Assembly: GCA_010027395.1 (NCBI GenBank) | Contig: RGVD01000177.1 | Location: 1-5,339, forward strand | Source: Bacteroidota bacterium | GTDB lineage: Bacteria; Bacteroidota; Bacteroidia; UKL13-3 | Direction of reading: 5' to 3' | Length of the DNA stretch: 5,339 nucleotides | Shown here: one piece after another, positions 1-5,082 of the stretch | How the letters are laid out: each line of letters starts with the position of its first letter | How positions within the stretch are numbered: the first letter of the stretch is position 1 | Program-made: the position numbers and the translations under genes | The notes under the pieces: generated by a model | Databases searched by the model: none | The model's input: the letters and a program-made list of their open reading frames with translations, nothing else | Told to the model about the DNA's origin: nothing

Positions 1-67
1 TGCGTGCTTCGTATGAACATTTGTGGTTCAAATCCGCCACTACGCCAAGCCGCAAACCGTTATAGGC
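1..67. repeat. attC-like cassette-boundary repeat A (left part outside window)
   Basis: This is the right half of the spacer family also seen at 1054-1189, 3838-3974 and 4971-5054. It ends with the core-like motif GTTATAGGC (59-67), preceded by GCCGCAAACC, which resembles the GCTGCAAAAC and GCTGCGAAAC that precede the core in the next two copies. Positions 4-27 match positions 3891-3914 of copy C without gaps (20 of 24 bases by eye, sharing GTGCTTCGTAT). The left arm of its hairpin would lie before the window, so folding cannot be checked. The terminal motif is the exact complement of GCCTATAAC at 1054-1062, the start of the next spacer, as expected if both ends belong to one mobile cassette. 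Calling it attC-like is inference. Confidence 0.7.
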
Positions 68-86
68 AAGCGTAGAGGAGACCACA

Positions 87-128
87 ATGATTGTAAAAAG
101 GACTTATTTAAATAACAATTTAGCATGA
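87..128 (+). CDS. possible 13-residue leader ORF coupled to the next gene
   Basis: A short ORF (MIVKRTYLNNNLA) begins at ATG 87 and stops at TGA 126-128, overlapping the ATG of the membrane-protein gene at 125 in an ATGA junction. It has a purine-rich GAGGAG Shine-Dalgarno sequence at 75-80, six bases upstream, which is stronger than anything directly in front of 125. This suggests ribosomes could load here and reinitiate at 125. Short leader ORFs at attI are known to boost translation of the first cassette gene in class 1 integrons, and this may be a comparable arrangement inside a cassette. The peptide is unlikely to have its own function. Chance cannot be excluded. Confidence 0.35.
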   Translation: MIVKRTYLNNNLA

Positions 129-985
129 CAGAAGATGTATTCTTTATTCTTGGATATTTACTATTAATCTTAATACTGTGGTTAATACCATATATAAGAA
201 CACTTCTTTTACATCACAAGCCTGAGATATTTGGATTTTCATCGGGTTATATTTTTCTACTTGCAGATATTAAATCTACTAACGAAACAATTGTAATATT
301 CAGCAAAACATGGAAAGAATCAAATACGACCTTAGTTTCAATAGGTGTTCTATTTGGACTAATAAGCATTGTTTTATCAGCTTATGAAAAAAGTAAATTA
401 AAAAAATTAAAAGAAGTTTCAGAAGAACTTAACAAGTCCAAAACTAAGTTGAATAAAATAAAAAATGAGTATTACAATCTGTGCAGCGACAGTATCAAAG
501 AAATTTTCAAAACGTTTTATGCGACTGCAAATGGCAATGGTAGAGTAAGTTTATACAAGCATGATGGTAATTCATTTATGTTGCTTGGGAGAGCGACTGA
601 TAATCCAGATCATAATAAAACTGGTTTAGAAACTTATCCAGATAATGAAGGATTTATAGCTTTAGGTTGGCAACAAGGGGCTTTCGAAATACACAATATT
701 CCTAAGTGGACAGGGAAAATTGGAACAGAATATAGAAACTTCATGAAGGCAAATTGCGTCATTAGTGATGAAAGATTAAAAAAATTAACTATGCGAAGTA
801 GGTCATTTTATGTTTACAGTTTTAGGAACACCAATGCCCAAAACCCTTATGGCATAATTGTTTTCGAGAAAATGAGTGAAACACAAATTCAGACTGAGTT
901 AATAGACACAATATTTCAGACTCATGCCTCACAAATAATTACATTGTTAAAGTCAATGAAGTCATTATATAAAAATATAAATTAA
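125..985 (+). CDS. two-helix membrane protein with coiled coil and GAF-like domain
   Basis: This 286-residue protein probably sits in the inner membrane. Hydrophobic segments are visible at about residues 5-29 and 69-87, joined by a roughly 40-residue loop. A lysine/glutamate-rich coiled coil follows at about 88-118. Residues about 122-280 form a globular domain with a GAF-like pattern: a first strand RVSLYKHDG (140-148), the stretch NEGFIALGWQQGAFEI (174-189), and a final strand pair ending YGIIVFEKM (242-250) before a C-terminal helix. GAF domains commonly bind small ligands or mediate dimerisation; here the ligand is unknown and no catalytic output domain is present. It may be a membrane-bound sensor or a stand-alone accessory or defence protein. 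The start is supported by an ATGA overlap with a short upstream ORF. It is the only substantial gene in its block and ends 68 bp before repeat B. The fold call is by eye and moderately uncertain. Confidence 0.8.
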   Translation: MTEDVFFILGYLLLILILWLIPYIRTLLLHHKPEIFGFSSGYIFLLADIKSTNETIVIFSKTWKESNTTLVSIGVLFGLISIVLSAYEKSKLKKLKEVSEELNKSKTKLNKIKNEYYNLCSDSIKEIFKTFYATANGNGRVSLYKHDGNSFMLLGRATDNPDHNKTGLETYPDNEGFIALGWQQGAFEIHNIPKWTGKIGTEYRNFMKANCVISDERLKKLTMRSRSFYVYSFRNTNAQNPYGIIVFEKMSETQIQTELIDTIFQTHASQIITLLKSMKSLYKNIN

Positions 986-1053
986 CCTATTTAATGAAAA
1001 ATATCTTTAAACTAAGTGAACCATATAGAAATCCCTTGCGAACGTTAACGCCA

Positions 1054-1189
1054 GCCTATAACAGCACCTATTCAAAAAGCGGGGTTTCGTGTTCCAAAGA
1101 CGGTTTTGTGGTTAATCAAACATTAGTTTTTCAAATCAAGTTTTGTGGTAAAAGTCCCGCCCTTCGGTTAGCTGCAAAACATTATGCCC
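1054..1189. repeat. attC-like cassette-boundary repeat B, 136 bp
   Basis: It starts with GCCTATAACAGC and ends with GCAAAACATTATGCCC. Its arms pair: CAGC 1062-1065 with GCTG 1171-1174, ACC 1066-1068 with GGT 1166-1168 (two bases bulged on the right), and 1079-1087 with 1152-1160 (nine pairs including two G-T). The left motif pairs with the core ending repeat A. The right motif TTATGCCC pairs exactly with GGGCATAA at the start of repeat C. The unpaired centre 1108-1149 aligns without gaps to 3873-3914 of repeat C (about 30 of 42 bases). The core-like motif has A where integron cores have an invariant G. A 73-codon open frame crosses this element but is judged spurious. Confidence 0.75.
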
Positions 1190-1228
1190 AATGTATGCCA
1201 ATACGACAATCCTAGAATTAAGTAATAA

Positions 1229-1615
1229 ATGGACTTAGAAAAAATACAAACATTGAAAGTTGAATTCATAATAGAGATTGCCGATATGCCGTTTCATGAC
1301 CTTCGTACAGGAATTTCAGACAGCAAGGATGATTTAACGACATTCGACCTTGACATCTCCAAAGTAATTGGCTGTACGGACTTTGGTTCTGACTTATACA
1401 ATTTTATTATCGATGAGCATACTAAGAACCTCGTAAGATTTATTCACAAAGGCAATAAATTAATTCCACCAGAAATAATAAATATCAGTGGAGATAAATG
1501 GACTATCTTGGATGGAAAACATAGAATTGCGCTTTGTATTAAATTGGGCATTACCAAAATACCATTTTTAATTCGAAAAAGAGATTTAAGTAAAGTTCTA
1601 AATTTGATTAAATGA
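1229..1615 (+). CDS. small ParB/sulfiredoxin-fold protein
   Basis: This protein has 128 residues, no signal peptide and no membrane segment, so it is probably cytoplasmic. The C-terminal half carries the hallmark of the ParB N-terminal/Srx fold: a strand around PEIINIS (81-87), then WTILDGKHRI (91-100) with the DGxHR nucleotide-binding motif at 95-99, then a helix (ALCIKLG) and the closing strand ITKIPFLI (108-115). In this superfamily the motif binds or hydrolyses CTP, or ATP in sulfiredoxins. The protein lacks the helix-turn-helix DNA-binding region of true ParB, so a chromosome-partitioning role is not supported; many such short proteins are of unknown function. Its TGA overlaps the ATG of the metalloprotease gene by four bases, indicating translational coupling. 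No clear Shine-Dalgarno sequence precedes it; a 15-codon ORF (1191-1238) starting just inside the cassette overlaps its start out of frame. Confidence 0.85.
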   Translation: MDLEKIQTLKVEFIIEIADMPFHDLRTGISDSKDDLTTFDLDISKVIGCTDFGSDLYNFIIDEHTKNLVRFIHKGNKLIPPEIINISGDKWTILDGKHRIALCIKLGITKIPFLIRKRDLSKVLNLIK

Positions 1616-3297
1616 AACGGTTTATCACTATTTTTATATTTCTATTCTCCACTTTAGTAAAAGGACAAAATGTTTGTTCTTTCTCACCAGAATATGTTAA
1701 CACTGTTTTCTGTTTATCAGAATATGTCAACTACCAGGATAATATTAATGCAAGCATACTTGTAGAGGACATGCTTGTGAAAATTAACTTGAAAAATACT
1801 TATTTTGTAACAAAAGTTTGTAAGGATATAAATAATGCAGTCGCCATCAATTACAATGGTGTAAAGTATATTCTTCTTGATGTAGAATGGATGGAAAGCA
1901 TAAAGTATGGTAAAAATGACTGGTTTCATCTTTTTGTAATTGCTCACGAAATGGGGCATCACTTATTAAGACACACAGAAAAAGAAGCAACATCCTTGCA
2001 GGAAAGCAGAAAAAATGAACTTGCAGCAGATGAGTTTGGTGGATATATGCTTGGCATGTACGGCGCTTCATCAGATGACGTCAATTCCCTACTGATAAAT
2101 TTTCCGATTGACAACAATACAAATTCTACGCACCCACCAAAAAACGAGAGAGAAATTGCTGTAAAGAAAGGTTTTAATTCGTCCAAAAAGAATGAAATAT
2201 CCGCTTTAGTTCAATCGCTCACTAAGGATGCCAATTTTAACTTAACGAATTTACCGTACATATTAAGCTCAGCAAGAAATAAGTTTAATGCATACTTAGA
2301 AACAAACAGTAAAATAAATTTATTGCAAGCAATTGAATCCTATCAAGCAGCAATAAGGTTCTCATACGATCCTCAAATAGCATACGAATTAGGTATATTA
2401 TTTTTATCCAAAGGCGAACAAGAGAAATACAACTCTGCATTAGAGTTAGCTTATCAAAAAACAAAAGACGAAAATTTTATAATTGAACTTATTGGAAGTC
2501 TTATTGCAAGTGCAGATAAAAACACTGACAAATTACTTATAAAATACGGTGCTATTACTAATTCGTTTAGTTCTGAAAAATATTATGAACCAATTTGCTT
2601 GCAAGGCATCATTAAATATTTCTTGTACATGGCAAGAAAAAACATTGACAGAGAAGGAATTAATTACTTTTATTTAAACAAAGCTGAAACTTTTTGCGAA
2701 AAAACTTTAATGAATTATGTTTCCAAATCCGAAGATAAAAAAACATTCGATAATAGAGCTGAAATTAACAACGCACTCGGGCTTTGCGCATTATTGCGAG
2801 AAAATTACGCTTTGTCATATAAATATTTTAACAATGCTAAAACAGATTTTGAGACGGCAAGAAAATATGACACACAACTTGAGAATGTTTTTTGCTATTA
2901 CTCTTTGAATCTACTCATTGTAAATCACAACATTGCGCTATCTTCAGTAAGACTTAGGGAATGGCAAAATGGATTTGACGCAATATCAAATTACGAAAAT
3001 CTTTTTAATAGCCTCAGCAAAGAGAAGCAGGAGTATCTTAAAACTCTAAAAAATGATATTTCTTATCAAAACTATTATCTAAAAGGTAGGTGCTTTCATG
3101 GACTTGAGCAATATGAAAAAGCGATTGAATCTTTTTCAAATGCAATCAAATTTGAGAACAATGCATTCTATTTGTATTACTATAGGGGGATTTCATTTCT
3201 AGGTATTGACAAAAACGATTTGGCATGTAAAGACTTTGGACTTGCTTGTGACCGAGGGGTGACAGATGCGTGTAATAGATTTAAAAACTGTAATTAA
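1612..3297 (+). CDS. exported M48-like zinc metalloprotease with TPR repeats
   Basis: This 561-residue protein begins with a signal peptide (MKRFITIFIFLFSTLVKG, cleavage probably near residue 18-19; no lipobox), so it should act in the periplasm or outside the cell. The protease domain spans about residues 25-185. HEMGH at 112-116 supplies two zinc-binding histidines and the catalytic glutamate, NELAADEFGG (135-144) supplies the third zinc ligand, probably E136, with the D140 typical of M48-like families, and THPPKNERE (173-181) matches the conserved histidine/arginine motif that follows. The rest is mostly helical. Two clear tetratricopeptide repeats lie at about 487-520 and 521-552, with weaker TPR-like helices near 235-285 and 375-415. 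The tail has a Cys-rich ACKDFGLACDRG pattern common in Bacteroidota TPR proteins. It resembles the BepA type of protease-plus-TPR periplasmic architecture, but substrates are unknown. It overlaps the ParB-like gene by four bases and is followed after 11 bases by another exported protein. Confidence 0.88.
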   Translation: MKRFITIFIFLFSTLVKGQNVCSFSPEYVNTVFCLSEYVNYQDNINASILVEDMLVKINLKNTYFVTKVCKDINNAVAINYNGVKYILLDVEWMESIKYGKNDWFHLFVIAHEMGHHLLRHTEKEATSLQESRKNELAADEFGGYMLGMYGASSDDVNSLLINFPIDNNTNSTHPPKNEREIAVKKGFNSSKKNEISALVQSLTKDANFNLTNLPYILSSARNKFNAYLETNSKINLLQAIESYQAAIRFSYDPQIAYELGILFLSKGEQEKYNSALELAYQKTKDENFIIELIGSLIASADKNTDKLLIKYGAITNSFSSEKYYEPICLQGIIKYFLYMARKNIDREGINYFYLNKAETFCEKTLMNYVSKSEDKKTFDNRAEINNALGLCALLRENYALSYKYFNNAKTDFETARKYDTQLENVFCYYSLNLLIVNHNIALSSVRLREWQNGFDAISNYENLFNSLSKEKQEYLKTLKNDISYQNYYLKGRCFHGLEQYEKAIESFSNAIKFENNAFYLYYYRGISFLGIDKNDLACKDFGLACDRGVTDACNRFKNCN

Positions 3298-3300
3298 GGA
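3296..3300 (+). promoter_or_regulatory. Shine-Dalgarno site AAGGA for the small secreted protein
   Basis: AAGGA overlaps the last two bases of the metalloprotease stop codon and lies eight bases before ATG 3309. It is one of the few recognisable ribosome binding sites in the window. It fixes the start at 3309 and supports co-translation of the pair from one mRNA. Confidence 0.65.
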
Positions 3301-3308
3301 AAATAATT

Positions 3309-3821
3309 ATGAAATCAACAATTCTAATGACTTTATTTTTGGCATTTTGTGCGAATTTGCATGCTCAAAATGATATAAATACCCATAAATTAATTAAAGA
3401 GTTTGAAAAGTATTGTCCAATTTATATTTTAGATAATTATTGTTCGCAAACAGGATTAACTAAAATAATTCAAGAAGCGAAATTGGATGATCGAATTGGA
3501 GGCATTAATGCTACCAATCAAAACAATCCGGAAAACCCCGAAATTGCGATAAAATATTATAATAATGTTATCGTTTTTGAAAAATATCAAAATGCCGAGT
3601 ATCTTGGAATCTTTAGGATTTATTTTAATTCTCTTGAGGACTTAATAGCGTTTACACAACATTACAAATATTTAATGGGATTTGTTAATGACGAAGAAAA
3701 TCCAAATAGGTTTTATTACAAACACGGGTCAATGAATGCTGTAATACAAAATTCCGTTCCTGAAAAGAAACTCTATTTTGCATCATGTTTTGTATATCAA
3801 CCGGACTACTGTGGTAAGTAA
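3309..3821 (+). CDS. small secreted protein of unknown function
   Basis: This 170-residue protein has a clear signal peptide (residues 1-19, ending ANLHA before QND), so the mature form of about 151 residues is probably periplasmic. The residue before C14 is phenylalanine, which does not fit a lipobox, so a lipoprotein is unlikely. The mature part has four cysteines (36, 45, 160, 168), compatible with two disulfides, and a mixed alpha/beta composition with the strand-like segment EYLGIFRIYFNSLEDLIAF. I do not recognise the family. It is third in the block 2 operon, and its export alongside the HExxH protease suggests it may be a partner, substrate or inhibitor of that enzyme; this is inference from position only. 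Translation ends in three successive in-frame stops, TAA TAG TGA (3819-3827), 10 bases before repeat C. Confidence 0.8.
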   Translation: MKSTILMTLFLAFCANLHAQNDINTHKLIKEFEKYCPIYILDNYCSQTGLTKIIQEAKLDDRIGGINATNQNNPENPEIAIKYYNNVIVFEKYQNAEYLGIFRIYFNSLEDLIAFTQHYKYLMGFVNDEENPNRFYYKHGSMNAVIQNSVPEKKLYFASCFVYQPDYCGK

Positions 3822-3837
3822 TAGTGACAAATACACT

Positions 3838-3974
3838 GGGCATAACAGCACCTACAAGAAATAGGCGATTCAGCGGTTAAATGAAGCTTTGTGCTTCGTA
3901 TCAAGTTTAGTGGTGGCAGAAAGTTTTCGTCTCAGAAATCGCCAACTTCTTGTAGCTGCGAAACGTTCTATAGC
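3838..3974. repeat. attC-like cassette-boundary repeat C, 137 bp, strongest hairpin
   Basis: It starts with GGGCATAACAGC and ends with GCGAAACGTTCTATAGC. The arms pair well: CAGC 3846-3849 with GCTG 3955-3958; TACAAGAA 3853-3860 with TTCTTGTA 3947-3954, leaving ACC 3850-3852 bulged on the left only; then a 3x3 internal loop; then GGCGATT 3864-3870 with AATCGCC 3937-3943. One-sided bulges are how integron attC sites mark the strand to be recombined. The central 3873-3914 is the conserved loop shared with repeat B, and its right part with repeat A. Inside it GAAGC 3883-3887 and GCTTC 3893-3897 could form a small hairpin. The left motif matches the core ending repeat B, not its own right end. 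Confidence 0.78.
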
Positions 3975-5046
3975 ATTGTAAATCGACACGGCAAAAACAA
4001 AAAAAATATGGCAAAAACAACTTTTTGGGACATCATTGAAAGGACTATTGAAAAAGTGGCAACCCCTCTTTCTGCAAAAGAAATTTGGGACAAGGCAAAT
4101 GACCTTGGGACAATTGGAGACTATACGACAACAGGTAAAACACCTTGGGCGACAATTGCTGCATATTGCTACACTGACATCAATAACAACGGTGATAGTT
4201 CAATGATTATACAGACCAGTGAAAGACCTGCTCAGTTTTTCCTTAGAAAACTTGCCGACAAAATTGATATTCAAAAAGTTCAAAAACAAAAAGAAACAGA
4301 AGATGCTAAGAAAGGAAAAGTAGAAAGAAAACAATTTAATGAGCGAGATTTACATTCTGTTTTAGTAGCTTATGCATATGGTGATAGTCATTTCAAAGCT
4401 AACCTAAAGACAATTTATCACGAAAATTCATCAAAAGCCACGAAAGGACAAAATGAATGGTTACACCCAGACCTTGTTGGCGTTTATTTTCCATTTAGGG
4501 ACTACAAATCAGAAACATTAGAAATTCAAAATCATCTTTCAATAACATCAATCAAGCTATTTTCATTTGAATTAAAAATATCACTGAACTTTGGTAATCT
4601 TAGGCAATCTTTTTTTCAAGCTGTATCAAATTCAAGTTGGGCAAATGAAGGTTATCTAGTTGCTCTAAATATTGATGATGACCCAACATTTAAAGACGAA
4701 GTTAGGCGACTTAATAATGCATTCGGAATTGGAATTATTAAATTAAACTCTGAAAATGTTTTTGAAAGTGAAATTTTATTTCCATCAAGTATTAATCAAG
4801 AAATAGACTGGGACACAGTAAATCGACTTGCTAATGAAAATTCGGACTTCAGTGACTTTTTGAAACTAATAACAGAAGATTGTAAGCTCGGAAAAGTGAA
4901 AAGCCAATATGACAAGGTTCTAAAACTCGATGACTTGACGAATTACATTAATGACAAAGGAATAAACAGCGCCCTATAACAGCGTGCAAGCGCCATAGCC
5001 CTGCCGCAGGTGCAACATAGGGCTACGATCGCCTGCACTCAAAAAG
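3966..5046 (+). mobile_element. putative gene cassette 3 (HARE-HTH/nuclease gene)
   Basis: The unit runs from the core-like motif ending repeat C to that ending repeat D, about 1.1 kb with one gene (4008-4979). The gene is packed against both ends: its ATG lies 34 bases after the left repeat and its stop codon is within the right one. Complementarity between its opening motif (TTCTATAGC) and the motif starting repeat D (GCCCTATAA) is weaker than in cassettes 1 and 2, with two extra bases needed. Boundaries are inferred from the integron model. Confidence 0.5.
4008..4979 (+). CDS. HARE-HTH protein with putative PD-(D/E)XK domain (HrgA/COG2958-like)
   Basis: From ATG 4008 the protein has 323 residues. 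A longer reading from GTG 3891 would translate repeat C, so it was not used. Residues about 4-80 form a HARE-HTH domain (FWDIIERTIEKVATPLSAKE..., then GKTPWATIAAYCYTDI), a DNA-binding winged helix found in restriction enzymes and bacterial RNA polymerase delta. A charged linker (85-112) follows. The C-terminal part shows WLHPDLVGVYFP (151-162), FSFELKI (185-191) and LRQSFFQAVSNSSWANEGYLVA (from 198), which fit a PD-(D/E)XK nuclease with D155, E188, K190 and downstream glutamines. The layout recalls HrgA of Helicobacter and Campylobacter, a gene linked to restriction-modification loci. Nuclease activity is inferred. The start has an A-rich leader and no Shine-Dalgarno sequence. The last codons and TAA (4977-4979) lie in the opening motif of repeat D. 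A type I restriction gene follows. Confidence 0.85.
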   Translation: MAKTTFWDIIERTIEKVATPLSAKEIWDKANDLGTIGDYTTTGKTPWATIAAYCYTDINNNGDSSMIIQTSERPAQFFLRKLADKIDIQKVQKQKETEDAKKGKVERKQFNERDLHSVLVAYAYGDSHFKANLKTIYHENSSKATKGQNEWLHPDLVGVYFPFRDYKSETLEIQNHLSITSIKLFSFELKISLNFGNLRQSFFQAVSNSSWANEGYLVALNIDDDPTFKDEVRRLNNAFGIGIIKLNSENVFESEILFPSSINQEIDWDTVNRLANENSDFSDFLKLITEDCKLGKVKSQYDKVLKLDDLTNYINDKGINSAL

Positions 5047-5054
5047 TTATAGCC
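4971..5054. repeat. attC-like cassette-boundary repeat D, short 84-bp form
   Basis: It starts with GCCCTATAACAGC and ends with AAAAAGTTATAGCC. It folds into a compact hairpin: GTGCA 4984-4988 with TGCAC 5034-5038, one mismatch, GCG 4990-4992 with CGC 5030-5032, an internal loop, and TAGCCCT 4996-5002 with AGGGCTA 5019-5025, leaving a 16-base loop. It lacks the roughly 42-base conserved centre of repeats B and C, so the family has long and short forms, as attC sites do. Its left end supplies the stop codon of the preceding gene. Its two terminal motifs share CTATAAC/GTTATAG with each other. The hairpin alone could also act as a transcription terminator, although no U-tract follows it directly. 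Confidence 0.75.
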
Positions 5055-5082
5055 AATGCCCACTAAAACAGATATAGTAAAT

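Larger units (their letters stand above)
60..1181 (+). mobile_element. putative gene cassette 1 (GAF-like membrane protein)
   Basis: The unit runs from the TT of the core-like motif ending repeat A to the matching position in repeat B, if recombination occurs after the first base of GTT as in integrons. It contains one gene (125-985) in the same orientation as the repeats, and repeat B would be its own recombination site. Its opening motif TTATAGGC and the motif opening repeat B (GCCTATAA) are complementary, so the circularised cassette would have a self-consistent pair of core sites. The size, about 1.1 kb, is normal for a single-gene integron cassette. Boundaries are inferred by analogy, not shown. 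Confidence 0.55.
1182..3965 (+). mobile_element. putative gene cassette 2 (three-gene operon)
   Basis: The unit lies between the core-like motifs of repeats B and C. Its start, TTATGCCCA followed by ATGT, and its end, ACACTGGGCATAA, are inverse complements over 9 bp plus a further TGT after one mismatch. This is the best evidence that both ends moved together. It contains three tightly packed co-directional genes (1229-1615, 1612-3297, 3309-3821) and ends with repeat C. At about 2.8 kb with an operon it is large for an integron cassette, which usually carries one gene. Boundaries are inferred from the integron model. Confidence 0.5.

Noticed and set aside
1039..1053. GCGAACGTTAACGCC just before repeat B, resembling a second core-like end
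   Set aside because: It recalls the right end of repeat C (GCGAAACGTTCTA) and could be a decayed core from an older cassette, but it has no pairing arm and the match is too short.
1104..1131. Possible Bacteroidota promoter in repeat B (TTTTG, then TAGTTTTT)
   Set aside because: The two boxes are about 15 bases apart instead of roughly 19, and the second lacks the final TTTG. It is too weak to annotate.
994..1215. 73-codon open frame after the GAF-like gene
   Set aside because: Most of it reads through repeat B (1054-1189), its composition is not protein-like, and it has no Shine-Dalgarno sequence. It is an accidental frame through the spacer.
1717..2186. Three minus-strand open frames inside the metalloprotease gene
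   Set aside because: They oppose a gene with clear zinc-binding motifs and lack any family-like sequence.
2717..2908. 63-codon + strand frame inside the metalloprotease gene
   Set aside because: It is a different frame within a continuous coding region with TPR-like helices, with no independent start signal.
3891..4007. 39-codon N-terminal extension of the HARE-HTH protein from GTG 3891
   Set aside because: The extension translates the loop and right arm of repeat C. The HARE-HTH domain starts immediately after ATG 4008, which is the natural start.
4971..5054. Rho-independent terminator at repeat D
   Set aside because: The hairpin is stable, but no run of T follows the stem and the end motifs match the other spacers, so a recombination-site-like role explains it better.
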